Shown piece after piece: positions 51,193-62,795 of a stretch of DNA of 64,000 bases. The notes under the pieces were generated by a model. It did no database searches. It had not been told where the DNA came from and worked only from the letters and a program-made list of their open reading frames with translations. Both the position numbers and the translations under genes were made by a program. Within the stretch, counting starts at the first letter, position 1. Each line of letters starts with the position of its first letter. Source of the stretch: Krasilnikovozyma curviuscula (Eukaryota > Basidiomycota > Tremellomycetes > Cystofilobasidiales > Mrakiaceae); the NCBI GenBank assembly GCA_014825775.1, contig MVAQ01000062.1, forward strand, positions 1 through 64,000, read 5' to 3'.

Positions 51193-52469
51193 ATGTTTAC
51201 TTGGTCTCCATCTCCAGAATCAGCGCCTACTGTCCCACCGGAACCAGTTCAGTCGAGAGGTTTCATGCGAAGAATGTCGAACGGTCGACCGAGTCGTCAG
51301 TTTCTACTTATTTTCTTTCTTTGAGCTTTGTTGGTTGTGACGTACTCATTCTTCCATATCCTCAGATAAATCTATTCCCTCGACAAGCTCAGCAGCAGCA
51401 GTAGCGAAAAGCAGAGTCCTCTTCTCAAACTCGAATACCTCATCGCTCAATTCGAACCTCACGCCAGCCATCTCATCATCCTCAGAAGAATTCTCATCCC
51501 GAGCATCATCGTCTTCCTGGACTCCATCCGTTTTGTTAAAAGGAGGTGCTGAACATCATCCAAGAGGAGAAGGAGCAGCAGAAGAAGAACCCTCGAAAAC
51601 GTATTCCAGTGTCTTTCGCCTTCCGACCTGGGGCGCCTCATCAGCCTCGCAGTCGTCGAGTCTTTCCGTCGAAGGTGGCCTTACTTTCGATGACAACTCC
51701 GTCGTCATGGTCTCACGAAAAGTTTCCAAGGAGGTCATCACCTTCGAACCAGTCAAAGTCGCATTGGACGGTGTTCCTAACAAACTCAAGAAGAGGATCG
51801 AGAAGTGGAGAAAGGCAGAAGAGGAGAAAGAAGCAGACGGCGATAGGAAGAAAAAGAGGAGGGGGAGCTTGATTCATGCTCGAGGTGGTAGAAGTGGTGT
51901 TCCTGTTTCAATAGAAGCGACAAGGCTCAAAGTCGAACGCTGGGTTCCCTCTAAAACAAAGTTTACCTTGACCACCTTCTGGTAAGTCTTATTTTTTTAT
52001 TATAGAATACAAGAGGAAACCCTGACTCTGTTCATGTCTTCAGGTGGGGCTACTCGCTGTACATCCCTTCATCTCTCATGCTCAAACTCAACACCAAACA
52101 GCTCACCAAGATGACTCGGGGAGCCATCGTCGCGGACGCATTAACCTTCCTTGTTACTCATGGTAGGCTCTGACTCCTCTAGAATCTAATTGTTCAGCTC
52201 CGATTAGGTCCCGCTGACGCTACTTTTCTCAATCCCCAGTTCCTGTTGGATTTGCACTTGCTTCACCACCACTCGTCATGATTCAACTCCTCGCTCCTCT
52301 CATCACCTCAGTGGCAGACTTTATTGCTTCATCCTGGGCTTCCATTCAGGTCTCTGATCAGGGACATGGCGTTATCATTAGCGCTGCGTGGGCTTGGCCT
52401 GTCGGGTTCGACGTTGAGCCTCTCAAAGCAGGAGATTTCGATCCGAACGTTGTTTCTGTTCAGCGCTAG
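51193..52469 (+). CDS. Unrecognised protein, disordered start and C-terminal hydrophobic domain
   Basis: Four exons: 51193-51295, 51366-51981, 52044-52162 and 52240-52469; 355 aa. I do not recognise the family. The first about 150 residues are Ser-rich and acidic. A middle segment (VSKEVITFEPVKVALDGVP) leads into a Lys/Glu/Arg-rich helix that may be a coiled coil. The last about 130 residues form a compact domain starting WVPSKTKFTLTTFWWGYSLYIP and containing two hydrophobic stretches near VPVGFALASPPLVMIQLLAP and GVIISAAWAWPVGF. That layout would suit a membrane-associated protein. The start could be further upstream. It is convergent with another unrecognised gene, with 140 bp between stops. 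Confidence 0.7.
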
Positions 52470-52609
52470 ACGCCGCAGGCTGAGGTTTCAGAATTGGCCT
52501 TGAATATGAATTAATGACATTGTACCACTCCTGAACATTTTTGTTCTCTAATGACTTGCATCGCACTTAGTACCATAGACATGACGAGTCTTTCATATTA
52601 TTTTTCCTA

Positions 52610-53596
52610 TTACGATGAACTACTACTACTTCTCAAAGACCTAACTGCAGCATCCACAAGTAGTCTCGAGTACAGATGGTGGAACCACAAGATTGCCTTC
52701 GTCTTCAGCGGTAAGTTCATCAAAGCTCTAGTCGGTATGTCGGGTGACGAGACGTCAAGTTCTGCATGATCCAAGTTTTCGATGACCAAATGGGTGGTAA
52801 AGATGAGCTTAACATGTTCTTCTTCAGCTTTACCCTCAGCGGGTGATTTAGGCGTTGATGGCTCGACAGCGAGCGAGTGGTAACCTCCCAACAAGCTGAA
52901 GGTGGTTGAAGGTCGAGTAGGAGCGAGCCACCACGAAAGTATTATTGGACCTGAAATATTCTGGTGTGGTGATGGTGGATGAGAATCGTGAGCTTCAACC
53001 CCAAACTATCCAACGCCAGTGTTAGCTAAGCAGTCACAGCGGAACGACAGGGAAAAGGGGACCTACCAGTCCACCAACAACGAGCGCACCCGGCTTAAAC
53101 TCGTTAGGTACAAGAGAACTATCACCCGGTCTCAACGCAAAAGGGCCCACACCCATGCTGATCGCAGCCTCAACAACCCTCCTCTCGACCTTCAACCAGA
53201 TCGTGTTCCAAAACGCCCTCGAAAATCCCAGCGCTAAATCACTTTTATCACCACCTGGCTCTTTCGAAGATGCGTTCTCGACCCATTGTTTCGGTACGAT
53301 AGCCTCCCATGAATCACCAGTCTGCGTCGCTCGGAACGTTTGTTCCCCAGGCGTCATGCCAATCGCTGGTTTGTCATTTCGAGGGGCTATGGATGTTGCA
53401 GGATGGATTGGAAGAGTTGGATATCTTCTGAGAAGATACTGGTAGTGAGCGTAGCAAAGCACTGGGATAGGGAGGAGGAATGCAGCGAGGTAGGCTCTCC
53501 GTGTAGGCAGAGGGTATAGTGTTCGAGGTTGCTTCCTGAAGGACGAACCTGATCAACGGAAGTGCAAACTGGAAATACTGAAAGAATTACTCACAT
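52610..53596 (-). CDS. Unrecognised single-pass protein; start codon split by an intron
   Basis: Three exons: 53596-53595 (the A and T of the start codon), 53535-53067 and 53005-52610; 288 aa. The protein begins MKQPRTLYPLPTRRAYLAAF and has one hydrophobic helix (AYLAAFLLPIPVLCYAH) after a basic start, so the bulk probably faces one side of a membrane, perhaps mitochondrial. The body has GDSWEAIVPKQWVENA and GPFALRPGDSSLVPNEFKPGALVV, and the end is a run of serines. I know no family for it. The frame upstream of exon 2 is closed by a stop at the TTGATCA branch point, and no ATG lies in exon 2 before residue 60. Joining AT to GAAGCAACC supplies the missing Met. Confidence 0.62.
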
Positions 53597-54047
53597 GTCG
53601 AATAAGCTAGAGAGTACGAAACAGAACGAATCTCAGCGTACAAAAGAAACGGAACGGATAAACAAAATTGAAGCGAGAGCCGACATAGGACTGACTACTG
53701 ACGAATCAGATCCTTAATATTCAGAATTTTCTTTCTTCTTTATTATGCACTCAAATGTCTGAGACCCAGCTTCTATTTCTCTTTTAAGATTGTTGTCGTT
53801 GGTGAACGAGAAACTCAGCCCTAAGTGGAGGCGCTAACCAGATTGAAATGCTTTTTGAAAACAAGAAATAGAAACGAAAGAGTATTCAGACTGTTGTTTT
53901 TGTTGATTAGACAAGGTGCCATGTTCGCAGAATTTTTGAGTATTTTCCCTCTGGCTGCAAACGTCACCACTAGGGGTGCGGATAAAGCTGTCAGTCGATA
54001 ATGTGTCTTCATCAAGCACCTGAGTAGTAGCAGTACACAGGTGGTTT
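53597..54047. other. Divergent promoter region, unrecognised gene and photolyase
   Basis: About 450 bp, AT-rich. The minus strand has an ATG at about 53685 with a short frame, a possible upstream ORF of the minus-strand gene. Nothing else is seen. Confidence 0.35.
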
Positions 54048-56635
54048 ATGCAATCACTGAAACCAGCAGGAATCCTCAGAGCTCTTTATCCCTTCCAGAA
54101 CATATCTCGATCTCCAACCACATCCTGCCGATCGAGCGCTCCTCGCAAAAATCCACTCGAAATCTCAGCCTCGTACTCCAGCATGGTCAAGAAGACGAAC
54201 GGAATTGATGGCTCTGAGTCCATCTCAAATAAGCCTAGGGCCACCTCCCCTACCACCTGTGAGCGGTTATCGGGCTATTCATGTCTCGATCGAGCAGGGG
54301 TGCTTATTTGTGGTGTTTCCTCCCCTTCACAGACAACAAGGTGTCGACACTTGAAGCTGCTGACCGCACCGACAAAAACACCCCCTTTGACGAGCTAGAT
54401 GCGCTAATGGGAAAGCAGAAGTCAGTGAATGAGGTCGGTAAATGTGCTATTTGGTGGTTGAGAATGGAGGATATGAGGAGTAAGTCGAGCCGTCTTCTCA
54501 GAGGTAGATCGACACTGAAGAGAAGAACATCTTCCAGTTGAGGACAACAAAGCACTTCATCTGGCGTCTGAATTTGCTGTCAAGCACAACATTCCTCTCG
54601 TGGCGATCCACATTATTTCTCCAGGCGACTTCGAGGCTCACGATCGGGGCGGTCGAAGTATCGACTTCAGGCTCAGAAACTTGAAAGTCATCAAGGTCAG
54701 CTAGTTTTCACTTTGTCATTGAATTAGGTTGATGTTTCTCATCCTTTTTTCTCGACCGCGTTCTGCAGAACTTGCTCGCGGATCTTAACATCCCCCTTCT
54801 CATCCACAGTCACCCTAAACGAAAGCAAATCCCGTCTTGGATCCTTTCCAAAGCTGAAGAATTTGATGCAACACACATCTTCGCGAACATTGAGTATCCA
54901 GTCGATGAGCTGAGGAGAGATTGTCAGGTCTTGAAACTTGGTGAAGGAAAAGGGGTCGAGACAAGGTTCTGCCACGATAAGCTGGTGGTTCCTCCTGGAA
55001 GGGTGAAGAGTAAGACTGGTACCAATTACACTGTAGGTTGTCCTCTATGTTGTGCCACTTTCTACTATCTGCTAATTTTTGGTTCTCATCTCGTTGCAGG
55101 TCTACTCACCTTGGCAGAGAAGGTTAGCTTCTAACCTGCTGACATTGAGTTTGAGTTTGCTCATCTCTGTTCAAACGATTTTATGGTAGTTGGGCCGTTC
55201 ACATCGCTGACAATCCAGAACTCCTCGAACTCTTCCCACCACCCAAACCCAACGCCAAATCCGTCAAGACGGACGCATCGTTTAAGGGTATCTTCAACAG
55301 TCCGGTTCCTAACTATGTAGAGGGTTTCAAATGCGACGACCTCAAAAAGATGGAGGAGCTCTTTCCAGCAGGGACCGAAACGGCCAAAAAGATGCTCGAC
55401 TTGTTCATCTCTACCAAATCCCGAACTTCCCAAGTCGGAGACTCGTCTCCCACAGCACCAGGAGCAGAGAAATCATCATCGAACTCCAGAGTACATATGT
55501 ACACCAAGGATCGAGATCATGCTAACATTGACTCGACGTCTAGGCTGTCACCGTACCTGGCAGCCGGTGTTATCTCAGCGAGGATGTGTCTGGCTGCTGT
55601 GAAGCCGTTAGGAAAAGGTGGGAAGTTGGAGAGTGGCAGAGATACTGGTGTTGGAATGTGGGTTCAAGAAATCGCTTGGAGGGATTTTTACGCTTGTATT
55701 TTGGTAAGTCTCCTTTGCTTTCAGGAAACGACCTTCTGACTGATCGGCGATCTGTTTGTTTCCCTAGGTCCACTTCCCTCGCGTCTCCATGGGTCATCCA
55801 TACTTGAAAAAATTTAGAGATCTGCAGTGGGAGTATAATCCAGACCATCTTCAGGCGTGGAAGGAGGGTAAAACAGGTTTCCCAATCGTCGACGCGGCAA
55901 TGCGACAGATGAACTCCCAAGGCTGGATGCACAATCGATGTCGAATGATCACGGCATCGTTCTTGACCAAGGACTTGATGTTGGATTGGAGGGAAGGTGA
56001 GAGATATATGATGCAGTCTTACATTGATGGCGATCTCGCGGCGAACAATGGAGGGTGGCAGGTACGTTCATCGCGATATTCAATTCTCTTCAACTCCTAC
56101 CTTACACTGATCTGTTATGAACACTTTAGTGGTGTGCTTCTACTGGAACAGATCCTCAACCTTACTTCAGAATCTTTAATCCTGCGTCCCAGAGTGAAAA
56201 AGCCGACCCAACTGGAGACTACATCAGGCATTTCGTCCCAGAATTGAAGAATCTTAAAGGGAAATGTAATATTAAGTCTCGTTCTGAAACCGATTTTCCT
56301 TCTTAGCCCTGACGCTTTCTCCCATCTTTTCTACAGCTATTCACGATCCTTTCAGTGCGCTCTCATCGGCAGAATTCGAGAAACTAGGGTACCCAAAGCC
56401 AATTGTCGACCACAAAGCATCTCGAGATCGTGCTCTCGCTCGATACAAAAATCCAGGCGAGAAACCGGATCTAGATGGTGTTGACGCCGTGAAGGCTGAG
56501 AATGCGGAGGTGGAAGCAGGTTTGAAAAAATCGCCTACAAAGAGGAAAGAGATCAAGATAGAGAAGGGACAAAAGGGGTTGGAGGAATCTGGGTTTACTA
56601 GACGACCGGCGAAGAGAGTCAAGAAGGAGGAATGA
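54048..56635 (+). CDS. PHR1: Class I CPD photolyase
   Basis: Nine exons: 54048-54258, 54333-54479, 54538-54695, 54769-55032, 55100-55122, 55190-55703, 55768-56061, 56130-56265 and 56337-56635; 681 aa. It repairs UV-made cyclobutane pyrimidine dimers with blue light. The N-terminal antenna domain has [16 protein letters not shown]. The FAD domain has the run [79 protein letters not shown] and [11 protein letters not shown]. The first 45 residues lack acidic residues until late and are Arg/Ser/Lys-rich, like a mitochondrial presequence. A second in-frame Met at 54183 (MVKKTNG) would skip it. The tail is rich in Lys/Arg ([11 protein letters not shown]), like a nuclear signal. Confidence 0.95.
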
Positions 56636-56714
56636 TTGTTGGTAGCATTGAGACTTGTTTTCATTTTGTAATGCTTTGACCATGTGAAAACTGTTCATCC
56701 GAGAACGTCTAGAC

Positions 56715-58367
56715 TCAAAAATTCCCCTGGAGCTGTACCTCAAAATCGGGTGTATCCCGTCTCTTCCCACTCCCACTACTGTGACTCGTCACGCTAAACT
56801 CATTCTCATTCACAGAAGTTGCCGTCCCGCCTTGCGCGATGATTGTTGGAAGGTCTATTGACGAAGGTTTCAACAGAACCTTCTCAGCATTCAATCCACC
56901 ACCGTTGATGCCAGAGAATCCTGTGGTAGTTTTGAAAGGGCTGAAACCTCGGCCGTATTGGGTGTGTTGGCTATGTGTGTTGGGAAGACCGCTCGCTGCC
57001 TGTTGTGACGAGACTGTGATATTTTCCTTCTCGACTCGAAGGGGCAGGTACAGAGTGAGTCTGCAGACGAGAAGCGCTGGTACGCAAGAAAGAAGCAGAA
57101 GATCATCAGGACTAGTACAAACCGCAGCGATAGAGTGGCCCAAAAGAAGACCTACGAGGGAACACAGTGGCCATCACTGCATGGAAGGAAGGAAAGGTCG
57201 AGTGCGGAGACAGTATCCACGCCAGGTTGAGCTAGATTAGAGGGAAAGAAACTCTTCAGTATGTGAGAGTATTTCTCACTGTCTAGGAATACTAGATCTT
57301 ACTAAAAAGATGACAAAAACAAGCACTAGGTAAAGTGTGCCACTAATGAAGATGTGGTGGATGATTGGCCGGTGTCTTGCGTGACTGCTATTGGTACTTC
57401 CGATACGAAGATCCTGAGATCTATCGATGAATTTCGTATCTTGACGGCTTTTGTACATTTTGTATGCTGTCATCAAGAAGATGAGCAAGGAGAAGAACAA
57501 GTATTCAACCCACGTCGCAATTGCCCAATACGCTAAAGATAAAGGTAGGAACTTGGGATGTGAAGCTTGACTTGAGGGTTAGGTGGTCCACTCACACTTG
57601 GCTATAGGTATACATGGAGAGACTGGAGTGCTGCCGTCGGGGAAAACCTCTGTGAAGTTCGAGTAGAAGCATGTCGATGGTATGTAAGCTTACAATCACG
57701 ACGCCAACAAATGACATAGTTAGAAGGTACTTACGGTCGTAGAACTGCACCAGCGCACAGTGGCTTCCTAACTCGACGCCGAGAAAGAGCACGAAGAAGA
57801 TACCAATCCAAATATTCTTTTCATATAGTGCCCAAGCTCTGAGAGCCATCATGACGTCGCCCAAGAAGATAATCGGTGTTGCTAGCCAAGGGATCGTTAA
57901 GTCGTGGACCACATTTTCGCAGAACAGGGCTACCCCCGACTGCTTGAAGACGTACACCACGAATATGAGAGCGGCGAAGGTGTAGTACCGCAGGATGAGG
58001 TACAGAGGTTTGGTAGGCTGAGATAATATTCTTTGCCCTAGCGTAGAATTGTATGATTTGATTTTGGAAAATATACTGGTAATAGCTGCGGTTTGAGCTG
58101 TGGGTGCGAAGAGAGGTGTCCAAATCAATCGATATTTGTCTGGGAAGGTAATGACCACATCGAAAGAGTAAACTGTTATCACAACAAAATGTATCAGTTA
58201 GGAGTACACTTCGATAACCTGGACGGAAGAACGAGTGACGAAAGAAAGAAATGGCAAGAAAGCGGATGAAACTGAAGAGACAGTTACACACCGGCCAGCA
58301 AACAACAACAATAGATGACTTCGTTGTTCAGAGCACTAAAGAGCTTTGCTAGCTGAGCCTCAGACAT
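56715..58367 (-). CDS. DUF6533 family seven-helix membrane protein
   Basis: Likely exons: 58367-58292, 58172-57735, 57649-57596, 57533 to about 57280, a short exon near 57175-57155, and about 57092-56715. The first helix region reads VYSFDVVITFPDKYRLIW, the DUF6533 signature, followed by LYLILRYYTFAALIFVV, MALRAWALYEKNIWIG and a loop CIPIAK. The last helix, IFISGTLYLVLVFVIFL, runs into VMATVFPPLLVCRLTLYL-like sequence, which needs two more splices I could not settle: the best donor (GTAAGA at 57303) is out of phase with the exon that must follow. The tail is Gly/Ser/Thr-rich and ends VQLQGNF. The family is orphan and possibly receptor-like. Its stop is only 79 bp from the photolyase stop. Confidence 0.72.
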
Positions 58368-59348
58368 TTCACGCTGTAGTCAACTTCGGTTTGTGTCCTT
58401 CAGTCAAGAGGGGTGCCGGTCGAAGGGAGGGAAAGGGAAATCAGACTGAAGCTCAAAGTGTTCCATCATATGAATCCATTGTTTCACTTCCAACAATACA
58501 GTTTTGTTTTTGACTTCGATAGAGGGTCGGCGGGGCGCAGGGAGGAAAGTCTGCTGGGATGATTGGAATGTCTCGGATGAGCCTCAAGTGGGGAACGTAA
58601 ACAAAGGCTTGCGGAAGCGATTTTCTGAGGAAGGCTTTCGAAGAGTCAATTCATGCAAGTTAGAACCCACTCAAGCTCTTTATCATTATCATAGTGCTCT
58701 GAGAGGGAAGATTTGGTACATCTTCGCACGGGTCGCACTTCGTCTTCGCTCAAGCTGCTTCAAGATTTCAACTCGTTCATTCAACCAAATTCTAAAATTA
58801 GACTTGGTGTATGCACCGAGGGCTTGACTGAGCATTTGATACCGAGGAAAGGGATGTGAGAACCAAGAGCATTCATTATCACCTTCCGAGCCATGAATGA
58901 ACATGTATTGGTACCTGCTGTGGTAAAATGACGGGAAACTGGTTTAGGCAGCTATGCAATGTAATGGTAATCTACTCACGAGCCGATTCTCGAGATGGCT
59001 TTTATATCTAGACCATACTCCAATAGATTCATCTTGCCTCCACGGATTGCAGACGGATTGAGCCATGAAGAGAGTAAAAAAAAGGAGATTTGTTCGAGCT
59101 GGACGCTCGGTAGTAGGCAACCACTGCAATCACGGGCGACGTCATAAGTGCACTTGAGCTTACGAGGAAAAAATTATCTCTCGACTTTCTTTTAAAGCAG
59201 TGCAGTAGATTTAGTAGAAATAAATATTTGAGAGGCGGCGTTAGTTGCTCTGAACGACGACCTATCTCAACCTAGACTATTGCTCGCGCTCATTCGGATG
59301 GTAAGATATTGGTATACAATAATAATGATACAATGCGCTTTCCATCGC
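58368..59348. other. Intergenic region, nothing convincing
   Basis: About 980 bp between two minus-strand genes. A plus-strand ORF at 58504-58827 (107 codons) has no recognisable motif and no splice partner. The promoter of the DUF6533 gene should lie next to 58368; no TATA-like word is clear. Confidence 0.4.
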
Positions 59349-60219
59349 TTACATGTCGTTCTGAGTTTCTCTGGTGTATTTTGGCCCACCGAGATCGCTG
59401 CTCTTGAAATCGCCGCCTCCACCAGATGATGGGATTCCTCCATCAGCCATACTAGAAGCCAAACAAAATTCTCAATGATATTAATACCTGCTCCGAGGAA
59501 AAACAAAGACTGAAGAGGATAGCTGAGCAACTCACCTTCCTTCCCCAGCTGTGAATTCCTCATCTGCATCCTGATTATTTCTGTCCAAACAAGAAGATCA
59601 TCCGGAAGGAGATAGTTAGGAAGGTGGTTGAGTGAGAAAATAGAGATAAAATAAGATAGACTCACGAAGGATCGGTTGTTCTGCCGTCCAGCTTTCGATC
59701 ACTCCTCGCCTTAGCTGCTCTCGCTCCTCCGGGAACGCTTTCAGAGTTCTCGTGGAACGTGCTATCCTCACTTTCAAGTCCACCAAATGATCTTTGAGGA
59801 TTCAGGAAAGTTCTCAGCTGGGTTGTTGAATCGTAGACGGGAGAGAAGGGCTTACGCTGGATCGTCGCCATCTCCTGCACTATAAGTATCGATCTTTCCT
59901 CGCACATCGCTGTTGGAACGAGCACCCAAAATAAAATTGATCAGTTCTGAAACTCCGGCAGAGCGTTTATTGATTGAGGCGAGCCACTCACCTTTCTGTT
60001 GAATCTTCTCCCTGGTTCTGCTGGCGAGGGACGTACATTCCAGGATCAGACTCCCCAACCTGGCCACCTCCTGAATAGCCTTGACCTCTTGTAAACCCCG
60101 GGGCGTCTGTTCCTAGACCAGTGTTGCCTCCTGGGACTTTTCCTTCGATGAAGCTGCAAGAGACGGGTCAAACGGGGGAAATGAGCAAGAGCGATGAAAG
60201 GGGCTACTTACCTTGACAT
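59349..60219 (-). CDS. Small glycine-rich, acidic hydrophilic protein, unrecognised
   Basis: Six exons: 60219-60212, 60153-59992, 59909-59856, 59792-59667, 59580-59536 and 59451-59349; 165 aa with every phase closing. The protein is highly hydrophilic, rich in Gly, Asp, Glu and Ser and poor in hydrophobic residues (MSSFIEGKVPGGNTGLG at the start, GGPKYTRETQNDM at the end). Such composition recalls hydrophilin or LEA-like stress proteins, but no family motif confirms it. It has no signal peptide or membrane segment. The coding part is finely cut into exons of 8 to 162 nt. It is divergent from the GH28 gene. Confidence 0.65.
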
Positions 60220-60859
60220 TTTTGATATAATACTAATTGGAAAAGAAATGGTTTGAAGCAAGATCGATGAAGTAGAGCAGAACGACGAACGACCCAATTC
60301 GCCACAAGACGTCAGCGTGACAAGGCTCCATCTTTGTTTACAACTTTTGTATCATCTGCAGTTCTGACCGATTTATCCAGGTATTCCCATCAATATACCT
60401 TCTGGTTCGTTCATGGCATCTACGTGACGCCAGGTAGACGGTAAACAGCTCCAAGTTATGATGTAGTTCTGTCTGACAGCATCTGAACGAGCAACGAGGG
60501 CGCGAAGCTTTCAGCCTGCCTGATCTTGGCCGGAACAGAGAAATTTTTAATCATTGCAATTTGAGTAACTACTACAGTAGAGCCCATGCTGGCTCTGCGT
60601 GGCTCTGAAAAGCTCAGATTTGTTCAAAGGGCTGCGGGTGGTGGCTAGCCAGGATAAGTCCAATTTCCAGCCCGACGCTATTTTTTCCTCACCCTAATAC
60701 TCTCAAATGACCACCATCTAGAAGCACAGAATTCACATATAGTTTCTTGTAGAAGGGATGAAAACATAGGTGCTGAGTATTACAGGACCGGAAAAAAAGC
60801 TCGGTCCGGGTCGGCGTCCTTGCAGGAATCTTTCGTAAACGCCCAAGCAGTGGTTCAAG
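60220..60859. other. Divergent promoter region, small Gly-rich gene and GH28 gene
   Basis: About 640 bp. No coding frame. A CTCTGCGTGGCTCTGAAAAG stretch near 60594 contains a CTCTG repeat; no known element is assigned. Confidence 0.35.
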
Positions 60860-62795
60860 ATGGCCAAAGCAACCTCTCAGGCACCTCAAGGAGCTCTCTG
60901 GATATCTCCAAGCTTCTGGATGATATCCTCCGCATCGATGGCCCTGTTTTTCGCCCTAGGATACGGGTTCTCGTGGTTCTCGTTCAATGACAGCTTTCCT
61001 CTGGCGTATTTCAAGTCATCAGCTGGTAAATTTTGTACGATAATACCTCTGGGGGGTGGAATGGATGATACTGAAGCAATAGTGAATGGTATCAAGTCGT
61101 GTGGTGAAGGAAGCACTATCACTTTGCCCTCACCTTACGTCTATACTATTTCGCAGGTGCTGGAGACTGACCTGACCAACAGAAGGCTGGAGGTAAATAA
61201 TCTGAATTTTCATCTAAAAACAAGCTAACCCGACTTGTTACAGATCTTTGGAACGCTTCAGTTCAGTGACAAGTAGGTCCCCACTTGCTTTTGTCGCACC
61301 TGATATTTACCGACTAAGGCTGGCTCTACTAGCATCACCTACTGGCGCGAGAGTTGTCTTCCAGTTGACTTTCAGAACCAGTGCTCTGCTTGGTCAATTA
61401 CTGGTTCAAACTTCGAGCTCAATGGTGGAAGATCAGGAGGTCTGCACGGGAACGGTCAAGTATGGATGAGTTTTTCAGTCAGTCCTTCCCCTTTGATTAA
61501 CTTAGGACATTCAAACTGAGGGTTTTCTGCATGTAATAGGCTGGTGAAAGCAATACGCCAGGTCGACCGATCTCTGTCTGGATCAACAACGCGAGCGGAG
61601 GACTCTTCCAGAACTTCAAAGTCATACAGCCTCAATTCTGGGGTTTCCTCATTTCAAACTCAAAAGATATTGCTATGAAAAACGTCAAAGTGCTTGGTGT
61701 GAACACGGATCCCAATGCTTACAAGTCAAAAGGAAGCAATGGGAGCAAATGGGTACAGAACCTGGATGGAGCTAATACCTATCGTTCGAACAACATCTCG
61801 TTTGACGGCTTCGAGTATCTGGGAGGAGATGATCTCATTGCACTGAAAGGGGTGAGAAAAACCTTTAATCGATCACTTGCGTACCCAGGCTAGCGTCGCT
61901 GACATCCTGCTGGTTTATTTAGAACAGCACCAACATTGCCATCAAGAACGTATTGGGTTACGGAGGAAATGGGATTGCTATCGGTAGTATCGGACAATAC
62001 CCTGGAAGATTTGACCTGGTAGAGAATGTGACCATCGAAGATGTCAAAGTCGGTGATCTCTACTCGTTTCCCACATCCTGCCGTCCCACTGTTGACAAGC
62101 ATCCCTTGATAGCTCTACCCGAGTAAAGATACACCAATTAGCTCGGCGCTGTACTTTAAGAGCTGGGTTGGAATTCCAGAGGGAATTCCTCCTAACGGAG
62201 GAGGTGGTGGATCCGGTTTGGTAAAAAACATCACCGCGAAGAATTTCTTCATGTCTGTGAGTTGCTTTTGCCAGTTACATTTACATTTTTTGGCCGAACG
62301 AACCTAAACGAAGGAACTTGTGGTCCCAGAACATTACTGTTCCAATATATGTTGAATCTTGCCTAACCTACCTCGAGCATTCGGACTACTCAGCTTGCAA
62401 CACTTCAACACTCAAGTACCAGGACCTGTGGTTCGAGAACTTTTCCGGAACCACCAACGGTTTCCACACCGACACTCATGGAATTGTAAGCTATTGATTG
62501 ATTGTTCTAAGTCTTTCTTGGGCGCCAGGATAGCTAATGTTCAATATCATAGACTGGCGGAGACCAATCAAACTCAGAGGTGAGATTGTGACGTTCAACA
62601 GCCTCCTTCTCATTTCATATCAGCCCTGACTCGCTCCTGCGTATCCATTCACAGATCATTAAACTATCATGTTCATCAGCCGGTCCCTGTACTAACATCA
62701 CATTCAAGGACTTCTCCATTTCACCTCCTTCGTCCATTGGTAAAGCAACCGCAGTGTGCCATAATGTGATCAACTTAGTCGGTCTAGAATGTTGA
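60860..62795 (+). CDS. GH28 glycoside hydrolase (polygalacturonase-like) with N-terminal membrane anchor
   Basis: Nine exons: 60860-61192, 61244-61272, 61333-61459, 61540-61851, 61923-62065, 62142-62256, 62330-62485, 62553-62579 and 62655-62795; 460 aa. GH28 enzymes cleave galacturonan or rhamnogalacturonan in pectin. Catalytic landmarks of the right-handed beta-helix are [10 protein letters not shown] with the paired Asp, then [27 protein letters not shown], where most relatives have GHG and this protein has GNG, then VKNITAKNF. The N-terminus is not a classic signal peptide: 20 polar residues precede a hydrophobic helix ([19 protein letters not shown]), which looks like a type II anchor. 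The donor after GNGQ (61460) and the one at 62066 are weaker; the rest close in frame. Substrate unknown. Confidence 0.85.

Noticed and set aside
56715..58367. Calling this gene a third DUF6534 paralog
   Set aside because: Its first helix reads YSFDVVITFPDKYRLIW and the exon pattern differs; it fits DUF6533, a separate family.
58504..58827. A 107-codon plus-strand ORF as a gene
   Set aside because: No motif, no splice structure and biased only by local composition; it lies in the region upstream of the DUF6533 gene.
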